NCBI RefSeq assembly: GCF_024178165.1
Contig: NZ_JAMZIE010000009.1
Span: forward strand, 1-64,000
DNA from: Halohasta salina
GTDB taxonomy: Archaea > Halobacteriota > Halobacteria > Halobacteriales > Haloferacaceae
Reading direction: 5' to 3'
DNA: 64,000 bases
Part shown: positions 26,418 through 34,621 of the stretch, in pieces
Layout: every line of letters begins with the position of its first letter
Numbering within the stretch: position 1 is the stretch's first letter
Program-made: the position numbers and the translations under genes
The notes under the pieces: model-generated
The model's database searches: none
The model's input: the letters and a program-made list of their open reading frames with translations, nothing else
What the model was told of the DNA's origin: nothing

Positions 26418-28058
26418 TTATTCGTGATCTTTTGGTTTATTCGCTTCCACGCTCGCCAGTTCAGAAAGGTCAACAGCTTCGCTTGCCGAGGCAGCCTGTT
26501 TTTTCTCTTTCACTCGTTTTTCAATTGACGTCTGCATCTCACGCATAAACTCGTCCACCGTGTTACCCATGAGGATGACCGGTCGGCCATCGGCGAACAG
26601 TTCAGTTAGAACTTGCTCCGGGTCCGCATTCTGACTGTGGCACTCGGTCGGAACATCGACGTTTTCGGCGAACGCACGTGTGTTAGCCCCACCGACGTGG
26701 GCCTTATCAATTAACTCTCGCTCGAATAGCAACTCGATATATTGAGCAAATGACGCTGTCCGCCCTCGCCGGTCTCGCCGGAGATATACGAACGGGGTGA
26801 TACATTCGTCATCGACGAGCCTCCGTCGAACCATCTCAGTACTTTCGACGTCGTTCACCTCGGCAGCGTTGAAGATGCGTCCGTCTTCAACTTCTATCCA
26901 CGTTGGTTGGATCGCACTGAGGAACGATTCGATCTCTTCGGCTGGAAGTGGCGGTTCGCCAACAGCATCTAACACCGCATTGACTGCGTGAATCGTTTCA
27001 GAACCGATCAGTCCGTCGTGTTCGTCGGGGATCTCAACCTGCTCGATAGTCCCTCCGCGACGTTCGATCTCTTTCCGCATATATTCGTGCAACACCGGGT
27101 GTTGCTCACCGCTCACGACGTGTGTTCCCGCCGGGACCGACCGCGCAAACGAACGTGCGAGGTCTGTCCGAGTCTTCCCGAGGGTATCTGTGTGGTCCTG
27201 ACGGACGTTTGTTAACACGATGATGTCCGGGTCGGTCAGACGCTGATTGAACAGCCGGGTCGTATATTCTGTAATCCCTTGGTTCTCAAAGATAGCGACG
27301 TCGTCCGGCTCGTACGCATCGAGTTCGGGGACGAATTCAGCGATGAGACTGATATTCTCGTAGAGCGTCGTTCGGGGGCCCCGTCGTTCGATAGGATGGG
27401 CCTCGCCGTTGTGGATCAGTAGTGGATGGTTGCCGGTGATCTTCGTGAGCGTATCATACCCCCGGCGGTTGAAGACGTCGTCGAGGCGTTGGGTAGTTGA
27501 GGATTTACCACGAGTCCCCGAGACGACAATCTGGGTATCGATTCGATCGAGAATCTTACGATGTCGGATACCTCTTGTCACTTCACTCACCAGTCCTGTC
27601 AAACTCGACGACCCGACTTCGATTGGGTTCGGACCAGTCTTCCACTCGTATTCGGCCCCGACGAGAAACATCGGAAGTGCCCCCGCCGCATAGTCTAAGA
27701 ACTGGTCCGCCGCGGACTGTGCCGACACTTCTGTCGGGAAGCGATCGGAACTGTGTCCCAGTACCCCGTTTGCAGTTTGGAGCCGCCAGACCCAGTTGTT
27801 TCGTTCTTTCGGGAGTTCTCCCGACGGTGTGGGTTCTTGTTCGATGATGATGTCGGGCGCGTCGACATCGGTGTCTTGGAAGGACTTTTCATTCCCCGAT
27901 AGTTCTGCAACAGCGGCGCGAACGACATCAATTGCTTCGCGAGCTGCTCGGGACGTATCGTAGTGGCGACTACCGGTTGCTAGAACCTCCGCTGGGCCCC
28001 TGAGGCGCCACGCCCAGCCGAACCCACGGCCGTAAATCTCGAAGGCAGTCCGACTCAT
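26418..28058 (-). CDS. pgsB: poly-gamma-glutamate synthase subunit PgsB/CapB
   Basis: 546 residues. A Mur-ligase-like amide ligase: P-loop GTRGKSS (181-187), followed by FNRRGYDTLTKITGNHP, the Mg/ATP region LIAEFVPELDAYEPDDVAIFENQG and VLTNVRQDHTDTLG. These are the marks of CapB/PgsB, which activates the growing poly-glutamate chain with ATP and adds Glu at the inner membrane face. It has about 150 extra N-terminal residues relative to bacterial PgsB, without membrane span. It follows pgsC with a 4-base overlap. Genes for PgsA/CapA (export) and CapD are absent from the transposon. Confidence 0.85.
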   Translation of the reverse strand: MSRTAFEIYGRGFGWAWRLRGPAEVLATGSRHYDTSRAAREAIDVVRAAVAELSGNEKSFQDTDVDAPDIIIEQEPTPSGELPKERNNWVWRLQTANGVLGHSSDRFPTEVSAQSAADQFLDYAAGALPMFLVGAEYEWKTGPNPIEVGSSSLTGLVSEVTRGIRHRKILDRIDTQIVVSGTRGKSSTTQRLDDVFNRRGYDTLTKITGNHPLLIHNGEAHPIERRGPRTTLYENISLIAEFVPELDAYEPDDVAIFENQGITEYTTRLFNQRLTDPDIIVLTNVRQDHTDTLGKTRTDLARSFARSVPAGTHVVSGEQHPVLHEYMRKEIERRGGTIEQVEIPDEHDGLIGSETIHAVNAVLDAVGEPPLPAEEIESFLSAIQPTWIEVEDGRIFNAAEVNDVESTEMVRRRLVDDECITPFVYLRRDRRGRTASFAQYIELLFERELIDKAHVGGANTRAFAENVDVPTECHSQNADPEQVLTELFADGRPVILMGNTVDEFMREMQTSIEKRVKEKKQAASASEAVDLSELASVEANKPKDHE

Positions 28059-29221
28059 GTTTCACCCCCCTCAGACAGAACTGACGCTGAGAGGACCTCC
28101 TCTTCACTCGGGGGTGACACAGTATACCAGTACGCGATACCCAGGGCAGCCACCCAGAAAACCGCTGCAATCCCCAGGACAGGCAACGTCAGCTCTTGTG
28201 GAAACCCACGAGGTTGGGGAGCACTGAACAGTCGAGCGACGATCAAAGCGGGGACGAAGACCACGATCTGAAGCGGGACGACGAGGCGGCGCTCGAAGGG
28301 GGCCGACGCATGCGCGTTGTACGCCCCGACACCTGCTAAAATTGCAGTAAAGAACGCCGACAGCCCTCGCTCAATTGGGATGACAAACGTCAGCGATCCT
28401 GCAGCGAAGATCGCGACTGCGACAGTCACGCCGAGAAGCACTCGTCCGTACCGGAGTGTGTGGTAGTTCGACAACTGGATGAAGCCGAACGATAGTGCAA
28501 GCAGAAGGACGTACAGGATTACGAGCCAATAGCTCGCTAGCGCGTAAATTGCGAGGAGGACCGCACCGATGATCCCGACACGAACACCGAACCGCCCCCG
28601 GAGCCGTTCAGATAGAACGAGTCCACCAGCGAACAGTCCGGCCACAATCTCTCGAGGGAGGATGACAGATTCGGGGTCGAGGGACACTGCAACACCCTTG
28701 TAGATAGCGACGTCTGCCGTCGAAGAGAAAAGGACTGGGGGCGTCAGCGTGCCAAATTCACGCGCAAATCCATTGGAAACCAGTACCCAGCCGAGTGCAG
28801 TGAGGGTAACGAACAACCCGACACTCGCCAAGAGGTCGTTTCGGCGATATTCCGGCTTGATTTGATGGTAATTGTACGCTGCGAGTCCAGGGAGAATACT
28901 TCCCAGGAATGCAACTACTCCCACCTCAAGTCCTAATTGCAAGATAAAAAAGAGCGTGACTACTGGAACGGCTGTGCCAATGACCATCGCTGCAATGAGC
29001 TCGTCACGACCAAAGATCAACGTTCGGCGACGGAAGATCCACAGGCCGACGTACGCGGCTGCAGCGCTCAATACAAAAACGGGGAGCATGACGAAGTTCT
29101 TCAAAGAGTACACCGCAAGAATGGGAATAGTGATTGAACCACCCATACGATACCCGGTGAACTGAGTAATGGTCCCGACGCTCAAGAGACCGATAACGGC
29201 GACTATCGTGGCCACCCACAT
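28055..29221 (-). CDS. pgsC: poly-gamma-glutamate synthase membrane subunit PgsC/CapC, duplicated form
   Basis: 388 residues with about twelve hydrophobic segments. The N-terminus has TGYRMGGSITIPILAVYSLK, the conserved first loop of CapC. Two halves repeat: ILPGLAAYNYHQIKPEYRR in the first and ILAGVGAYNAHASAPFERR in the second, so this is a fused tandem of the roughly 150-residue bacterial PgsC. It partners PgsB in the membrane complex that makes poly-gamma-glutamate. It is placed before pgsB, reverse of the usual pgsB-pgsC order, and overlaps it by four bases. Confidence 0.8.
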   Translation of the reverse strand: MWVATIVAVIGLLSVGTITQFTGYRMGGSITIPILAVYSLKNFVMLPVFVLSAAAAYVGLWIFRRRTLIFGRDELIAAMVIGTAVPVVTLFFILQLGLEVGVVAFLGSILPGLAAYNYHQIKPEYRRNDLLASVGLFVTLTALGWVLVSNGFAREFGTLTPPVLFSSTADVAIYKGVAVSLDPESVILPREIVAGLFAGGLVLSERLRGRFGVRVGIIGAVLLAIYALASYWLVILYVLLLALSFGFIQLSNYHTLRYGRVLLGVTVAVAIFAAGSLTFVIPIERGLSAFFTAILAGVGAYNAHASAPFERRLVVPLQIVVFVPALIVARLFSAPQPRGFPQELTLPVLGIAAVFWVAALGIAYWYTVSPPSEEEVLSASVLSEGGET

Positions 29222-29274
29222 TGTAACTGTCTACCGGCTAATGCACCTTTACTGTTTCAATTTTGTACGGTTGC

Positions 29275-29646
29275 TTACTGGAGAGTTTGCTGTACACGTC
29301 CGTAAAGTTCCGATTTATTGAATGGCTTAGCCAGGAAATCGTCCGCGCCTGCCTCAAGTGCTCGAACGATGTCCTCCTCCCGACTCCGAGATGTTAGCAT
29401 AATAACCGACATATCCTGCATCTCGTCTTTCTCTCGGATATGGTCCAGAACCGAAAACCCGTCCATCTCTGGCATCATGACATCGAGGATGACCGCTTTC
29501 GGTAGTGAATCCGAGTCCTTTTCCAAGCACTCCCATGCCTCCCGGCCATCTTTTACAGTCTCCACGTCGAACTCCTCACTGAGACTAACATCGATCATCT
29601 CTCGGATGTCTTCGTCATCGTCAGCAGCCAGAATTTCCGCAGGCAT
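29275..29646 (-). CDS. stand-alone response regulator receiver (CheY-like)
   Basis: 123 residues from the ATG at 29646. Acidic pocket DDDED near residues 8-12, phospho-acceptor Asp in AVILDVMMPEMDG, Thr in IMLTSR and Lys in DFLAKPFN. There is no output domain. The start is supported by a TATA-like box 29 bases upstream. It lies 53 bases upstream of pgsC on the same strand and diverges from the large kinase gene, so it is probably the kinase's partner and could control pgsCB (inference). Confidence 0.88.
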   Translation of the reverse strand: MPAEILAADDDEDIREMIDVSLSEEFDVETVKDGREAWECLEKDSDSLPKAVILDVMMPEMDGFSVLDHIREKDEMQDMSVIMLTSRSREEDIVRALEAGADDFLAKPFNKSELYGRVQQTLQ

Positions 29647-29800
29647 ACTAGCAAAATACCCATCTCGTTCGCTTAAATACACCGACATACAAATAATCAC
29701 CCTCAATTATTGCGATTCTCAATCGTAAGCCACCTCGATAACCCACGCGGACGTCTAGCAGGAAATATTTAACCAGTTGGACAATCAGATCTCTGTAACT
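29647..29800. promoter_or_regulatory. divergent promoter region for response regulator and kinase
   Basis: Minus-strand box GTATTTAAGC (29671-29680) lies 29 bases before the regulator ATG at 29646. Plus-strand box AAATATTTAACC (29763-29774) lies about 30 bases before the GTG at 29801. Back-to-back placement suggests joint control. Confidence 0.55.
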
Positions 29801-32800
29801 GTGCTCGGTACTACTGGCGAACTGGACGATCCAATCCGCGTCCTCTACGTGAACTCCGATCCCGCGTTCGCGGAGTTGGTTCAAACCAAGCTCCAACAGA
29901 CGAGTACCGAGATCGACTATATACATGCCGTCGGTATCGACGAAGCACTGCACAATCTTGCTTCGGACCGGATCGACTGTATCGTAACGGCGTACTCGCT
30001 CGATGATTCGGACGGCATCGGGCTTACGGAGTCGATTCGCCAGCAGAACGATGATATCCCGATAATCCTCTTTACCGGACAGGGGAGCGAGGAGATCGCG
30101 AGCGAAGCGACTCGTGCCGGCGTCTCAGACTACATCCCAGTCCGGTCGGAGCGTGATAACTTCACACTACTTGCGGCCCGCATTCGAACACTTGCGAGCG
30201 CTGCACGGAAACAACAGGAGGCCGAGCAAACGGAACGGCGCTTTCGACGAACACTCGAACGCGCTACTGACGCGATTTATTCTGTCGATAGCGACTGGCG
30301 TATCGAGTACATGAACGAGAAGATGGCCGAGCGAATCAGCCGTGACCCGGACGCCATTACTGGGGCTACGATCTGGGAGGAATTTCCGTCGATCGTCGGG
30401 ACGGAACTCGAAGAAAAATATCGAACGGCGATGGAGACCGGCGAGTCGGTGTCGTTCGAACAGTACCTGCCGGAGCCGTTCGACTACTGGGTCGAAGTGC
30501 GAGCGTTCCCGGACGACGACGGGATGAGCGTCTTTTCACGCGAGATCACTACCGAGCGAGAACGGGAGTTCGAGCTAGAACGCAGTGCCACGATCCTGGA
30601 GAACGTCCACGATATCGTGTTCGTCCTCAATAAAGAGGGAGATATCGAGTTCGCGAATACGGCCGCGAAACGGGTACTCACAGGGGATCAGTCGGCACAG
30701 ATCACAGGACAACAGCTTGAAACGGTCGTCGATGACCGCATTAGCGAGTCCGATGCAACGCGGCTCTCCCGGACAGTCGAATCGACACTTGACGGGATAG
30801 AGGGTGATGGTGGTCTCACCGGACTGTACGATGCGGATCTACAACTCGACCTTATGGTCGGGGACAGTAAGCGAACGCTCGATGTCCGGGTAACACCGTT
30901 CAAGAATCAGAAAAACAAACAAGTGCTCGTCGTCGCTCGAGACGTTACCGAACAGAGCGAGGTGAAGCGTCAATTAGAACGAGAGCGAGACGCGCTCCGG
31001 GACCTCCAATCCGTCATGGCAGAAAGCGGTGTTTCGGCCGAGTTACGGCTCCAGAACCTGTTGGAAGTCGGCTGCGATACCCTCGGGCTCGAAATCGGAA
31101 TCGTCTCTCGGATTCAGGACAGCAACTACACGGTCGAGGCAGTTCACGCACCGGAGGCCGATATCGAAGCCGGCGATCAGTTCGATCTCGACTCGACGTA
31201 CTGTGCGGAAGTCGTCAATACGGATTCGGTCCGTTCGTTCGCAGACGCCGTTAGCGACGGAAAAGAGGCTCACCCCGCCTATCGTGAATTCGAGTTGGAG
31301 TCGTACATCGGCGTGCCCCTCGTCGTTGACGACACCCGCTATGGAACAGTCAATTTCTCGAGTCCAACGACGCGAGTCGCGCCGTTCGGAGCGCTCGAAC
31401 GAACGTTCGTCGAGCTGGTAGCACAACTCGTGAGTACCGAACTCTCGCGTCGTGGTGACCGTGCCGAGCTCGAACGTCAGGAGTTCCTCTTCGACCGCGT
31501 TCAGGACATCGCAGACATCGGTATCTGGGAATACTTCCCATCGAGCGGCGAACTCATCTGGTCTGACGGCGTCCGCCAGATTCACGGTGTCGCCGAGGAC
31601 TACGAGCCAACCCTCGACGACGGACTCGAGTTCTATCACCCCGAGGATAGAGAGACGATTACCGCAGCAGTCGACCAGGCAATCGAAGACGGGGAACCGT
31701 ACGACCTCGACCTCCGGATCGTACGAACCGACGGAGAGGTTCGTGACGTTCGGGCGTGGGGGGAATACGTTGAGGACACAAAGCGTGGCGGTTCAGCACT
31801 TCGAGGCGTTTTTCAGGATATAACGGAGCGAAAAGCAGAACTCCGTGAGCATCGAGAACTCGCGGAGGAATACGAGGCGTTGCTCGAAACGTCCGGAGAC
31901 GCGATATTCTTGCTTGACGTCGATACCGATGGAACGGACCCGTCGTTCGAGTTCGCCCGACTCAGTCCGGGATACGAGACACAGACCGGACTTACAACTG
32001 AGGAGGTCCGCGGCAAGACACCCCGAGAGGTGTTCGGCGACGAGCAGGGTGCTGAAATCGAGGCTAACTACACTCGCTGTGTCGAGCAGCGTGCCCCGAT
32101 CTCGTATCGCGAGGAACTCGACGTCGGTGACGATGCACGGTTCTGGGAGACCAGCCTCGCACCGGTTGTTGTCGATGGAGAGACCGTTCGAGTTGTGGGC
32201 ATCGCCCGAAACGTCACCGAGCAGGTCGAGCGAGAGCGCGAACTCGAGGCGACGAACCAGCGACTGGAATCATTCATCGAGGCCACGCCACTCACCGTCA
32301 TGGAGATTGACACCGATGGCAACGTCATCCGCTGGAACGACGAGGCTGAAAATATGTTCGGCTGGTCGCGCGAAGAGGTGCTTGGTGAGTTCAATCCGAT
32401 GGTTCCGGACGAGCAGCAGGAAGAGTTTGCCTCACACCGACAGCGCGTCCTGAACGGGGGGCGAATCCGGGCGAAAGAGATACGGCGGGAGACAAAAGAC
32501 GGAGACAAACTGGACCTGCTCCTGTCGGTCGCGCCGATTACAGGCCCCGATGGGGAAGTCACGAGTATCCTCGCCGTCTTAGAGGACATCACCGAACAGA
32601 AAGAGTTGGAAGCCCGCCTTCGATCACTTCAGGAGACCGCACAGCAGCTGAGCGGCGCTGAATCGAGCGACGAGATCGGGGCGATTGCCGTCGATGCCGC
32701 GACCGAGATACTCGACTTCGATATCACCGGTATCTGGGAGTACGACGGGCGAGAGGACGCGCTCGTCCCGATTACGGAAACGTCCGCAGCACGAGACCTG

Positions 32801-33706
32801 TTTGGCGATTCCCCTCGGTTCGCTCCCGGGGACGGCCTTGCTTGGGACGCGTTTGAGTCCGGAGAAACCCGGGTATACGATGATGTCCAGGCCGAGGGGC
32901 AACCCCACAATCCGAACACAGAGATTCGGAGTGAAATTCTCGTTCCACTGGGTGAGTATGGGCTCATGTCGACGGGGTCAGTTTCCACGCGGGTTTTTTC
33001 TGAGACGGACGTCGATCTGTTCCGGATTCTCGGTGCGACTGTCGAGGCAGCACTCGCACGAGCGAGTAGGGAGGAAGAACTACATCGACAGAACGAGCGA
33101 CTCGACCAGTTCGCGAGCGTCGTTGCCCACGACCTTCGGAACCCGCTCTCCGTCGCGATGGGATTCCTCGAAATCGCAGAGGAGACCGGGAACGCGGAGC
33201 ACTTCGAGAAAGTAGAATCCGCACACGACCGAATTGAACGGCTCATCGAGGACCTTCTGACGCTGGCACGTGGGGAGACGACGATCGAGAATGCAGAGGA
33301 GATCGACCTCGAGAGTATTACGACGGAGGCGTGGGGATACGTCGACACTGGGGAGGCAACGCTTACAGTTGCAGATGGAGTTCCGACAGTCACCGGCGAT
33401 GCAGGGCGGCTGACCCAGCTCTTCGAGAATCTGTTCCGGAATGCGGTCGAGCACGGTGGTGCCGACATCACGGTTACCGTGGGTCGACTGGATGAGAACG
33501 ATGGGTTCTACATTGAGGACGACGGCAACGGAATTCCCTCGGAAAGGCGAGATGAAGTGTTCAAGCACGGCGTCACGTCCAGTGAGGGGGGTACCGGATT
33601 CGGGCTCTCAATCGTGGCCGACATCGCGAAGGCACACGGCTGGACGGTTTCGGTGACAGACGGAACCGATGGCGGGGCACGGTTCGAGTTCAAACGGTCC
33701 AAATAA
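29801..33706 (+). CDS. multi-PAS/GAF sensor histidine kinase with a receiver-like N-terminus
   Basis: 1301 residues from the GTG at 29801; a TTG at 29777 would give 8 more, but the promoter at 29763-29774 favours GTG. Order: receiver-like domain (1-120), PAS, PAS, GAF, PAS_3, PAS, PAS, GAF, HisKA and HATPase. The receiver has Ala where the phospho-acceptor Asp should be (CIVTAYSLDDSDG), so it cannot be phosphorylated there. The kinase motif is SVVAHDLRNPLSVAMG (His near residue 1110); ATPase boxes are LFENLFRNAVEHGG, DDGNGIP and GGTGFGLSIV. No membrane span, so input is cytoplasmic. It ends 67 bases from the transposon end and is antisense to the other cargo genes. Confidence 0.88.
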   Translation: MLGTTGELDDPIRVLYVNSDPAFAELVQTKLQQTSTEIDYIHAVGIDEALHNLASDRIDCIVTAYSLDDSDGIGLTESIRQQNDDIPIILFTGQGSEEIASEATRAGVSDYIPVRSERDNFTLLAARIRTLASAARKQQEAEQTERRFRRTLERATDAIYSVDSDWRIEYMNEKMAERISRDPDAITGATIWEEFPSIVGTELEEKYRTAMETGESVSFEQYLPEPFDYWVEVRAFPDDDGMSVFSREITTEREREFELERSATILENVHDIVFVLNKEGDIEFANTAAKRVLTGDQSAQITGQQLETVVDDRISESDATRLSRTVESTLDGIEGDGGLTGLYDADLQLDLMVGDSKRTLDVRVTPFKNQKNKQVLVVARDVTEQSEVKRQLERERDALRDLQSVMAESGVSAELRLQNLLEVGCDTLGLEIGIVSRIQDSNYTVEAVHAPEADIEAGDQFDLDSTYCAEVVNTDSVRSFADAVSDGKEAHPAYREFELESYIGVPLVVDDTRYGTVNFSSPTTRVAPFGALERTFVELVAQLVSTELSRRGDRAELERQEFLFDRVQDIADIGIWEYFPSSGELIWSDGVRQIHGVAEDYEPTLDDGLEFYHPEDRETITAAVDQAIEDGEPYDLDLRIVRTDGEVRDVRAWGEYVEDTKRGGSALRGVFQDITERKAELREHRELAEEYEALLETSGDAIFLLDVDTDGTDPSFEFARLSPGYETQTGLTTEEVRGKTPREVFGDEQGAEIEANYTRCVEQRAPISYREELDVGDDARFWETSLAPVVVDGETVRVVGIARNVTEQVERERELEATNQRLESFIEATPLTVMEIDTDGNVIRWNDEAENMFGWSREEVLGEFNPMVPDEQQEEFASHRQRVLNGGRIRAKEIRRETKDGDKLDLLLSVAPITGPDGEVTSILAVLEDITEQKELEARLRSLQETAQQLSGAESSDEIGAIAVDAATEILDFDITGIWEYDGREDALVPITETSAARDLFGDSPRFAPGDGLAWDAFESGETRVYDDVQAEGQPHNPNTEIRSEILVPLGEYGLMSTGSVSTRVFSETDVDLFRILGATVEAALARASREEELHRQNERLDQFASVVAHDLRNPLSVAMGFLEIAEETGNAEHFEKVESAHDRIERLIEDLLTLARGETTIENAEEIDLESITTEAWGYVDTGEATLTVADGVPTVTGDAGRLTQLFENLFRNAVEHGGADITVTVGRLDENDGFYIEDDGNGIPSERRDEVFKHGVTSSEGGTGFGLSIVADIAKAHGWTVSVTDGTDGGARFEFKRSK

Positions 33707-33773
33707 CCACCCGTTGTCAGTGATCAAACTGATCCTGCAGCCTATGCATTGAAAACTCCAGTCTCAACTACTG

Positions 33774-33781
33774 CAGAGTGT
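33774..33781. repeat. 8-bp target duplication CAGAGTGT, right copy
   Basis: Second copy of the direct repeat bordering the 9.3 kb transposon; see 24462-24469. On the minus strand it is part of tnpB codons 32-34 (Tyr-Thr-Leu). Confidence 0.85.
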
Positions 33782-33875
33782 AGTTGTACGCTTGGCGATG
33801 AACGTCGATGTGGTATTCCAGTTCAGCCGCTACCGCTTGTGTCGGGTATGCAGGGTAACGGTGACTGTACTCCAT
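33774..33875 (-). pseudogene. tnpB, first 34 codons
   Basis: ATG at 33875 starts MEYSHRYPAYPTQAVAAELE and runs to YNYTL at the transposon border. The gene continues at 24461 with YEYENVD. The RYPAYPT start is typical of TnpB N-terminal domains. In its present state the frame reads two codons into the transposon and stops. Confidence 0.85.
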
Positions 33876-33928
33876 CGCTGTCTCTTGATTATCGATGTGT
33901 CCGCTTAATGGTTTGTGTCACAGAATGT

Positions 33929-33965
33929 CGGATTCAACCCCGGGGTCAAGCCCCGGGGCATTCTC
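33929..33965 (-). repeat. left-end hairpin of the IS200/IS605-type element
   Basis: CCCCGGGG GTCAA-type loop CCCCGGGG forms a strong stem between the adh junction and the tnpB start. A looser outer arm ACAGAAT/ATTCTGT surrounds it. The core GGGGCTTGACCCC recurs in the right-end hairpin. Confidence 0.65.
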
Positions 33966-33975
33966 CTTGTATTCT

Positions 33976-34268
33976 GTAAAACAGTGACCCCCGTGCCAAC
34001 CGACACCCACGCGGTCACCGACAGACCACTCTGTGACCTCCTCTCCGATCGCGTCGACGCTCCCGACGACTTCGTGGCCTGGAATACGCGGGTACTCGAT
34101 CGGTCTGGTGCCTTCCTTCACGACTGCGTCGCTGTGGCAAATTCCACAGGCGTCGACTGCGATTCGAACCTCAGTATCTTCGGGCTCAGGAACATCGCGC
34201 TCGACGATCTCGAAGTCTGCGCCGGCTGCTGGAACCTCTACAGCGCGCATTGTTTCATCTGTGGACAT
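33976..34268 (-). pseudogene. zinc alcohol dehydrogenase, N-terminal part of a split gene
   Basis: 97 codons and two bases. Contains the catalytic zinc ligands Cys in VDACGICHSD and His-Glu in IPGHEVVGSV, then VGDRVGVGWHGGHCF. The rest of the gene is at 22595-23321. The current frame reads 20 codons into the IS200/IS605-type left end and stops at 33918. Intact, the product would be a 339-residue Zn-dependent alcohol dehydrogenase of the medium-chain family, oxidising alcohols with NAD(P). Confidence 0.88.
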
Positions 34269-34621
34269 GGCCGTATGGAAATTCGGTCCCGTCGGTGAAA
34301 AACGTCACCCGATTTGGTGGGCCTGTTGTCCGTATAGCGTATTTTTACCCTCTGGGAATGTGAGATCTGCAGCAAGGTCCACAGTTCGCATCGGAACTCG
34401 GTGTCCTGATCAGGTTCGACACAAAGCTCAGTGTTGGCTGTAGCGGCCGAGATAGTCGACAAGACTGTGGGTGTCCGTCTCTCTGGACTGGTGCCAACGT
34501 GTCCCCACAAGGACAGGGCCGAAAGTGGCCAACTGCTCACACGGAGAGAAACGGTCGGCGGATACTCTGAGGGTAGCGACCTGATCAAGGCGCTTTTTAT
34601 TGTCGGAACCGTGACAGGGGT
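34269..34621. other. intergenic region between split adh and Rossmann reductase
   Basis: No gene recognised. Plus-strand TATA-like CTTTTTATT (34593-34601) lies about 26 bases before the ATG at 34622. On the minus strand GGTAAAAATAC (about 34338-34348) may belong to the adh promoter. Confidence 0.4.

Larger units (their letters stand above)
24470..33773 (-). mobile_element. 9.3 kb transposon with passenger genes: DDE transposase, pgsB, pgsC, response regulator, histidine kinase
   Basis: Both ends are visible. Reading inward, one end is GTGAAGTTGAGACT (from 24470) and the other CAGTAGTTGAGACT (from 33773 on the minus strand); 11 of 14 positions agree, including an unbroken AGTTGAGACT. It is flanked by the 8-bp direct repeat CAGAGTGT, and removing it restores the tnpB reading frame (AYNYT-LYEYEN). 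Only one transposase gene is present, close to the 24470 end. No matching inverted end is visible between the transposase and pgsB, so the unit moved as one element with cargo and not as a simple IS beside unrelated genes. Confidence 0.85.
23322..33975 (-). mobile_element. IS200/IS605-type (IS1341/TnpB) element, itself interrupted by a 9.3 kb transposon
   Basis: Boundaries come from the host gene. On the minus strand the alcohol dehydrogenase reads up to TTTTAC at 33976 and resumes after TTCAC, which ends at 23322. IS200/IS605-type elements insert 3' of a short TTAC-like target without target duplication, which fits. Each end has a hairpin with the same core: GGGGCTTGACCCC near 33940-33960 (left end) and 23330-23350 (right end, overlapping the tnpB stop). 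Without the inner 9.3 kb transposon and one copy of its target duplication the element would be about 1.34 kb with a tnpB gene of about 408 codons. Confidence 0.85.
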
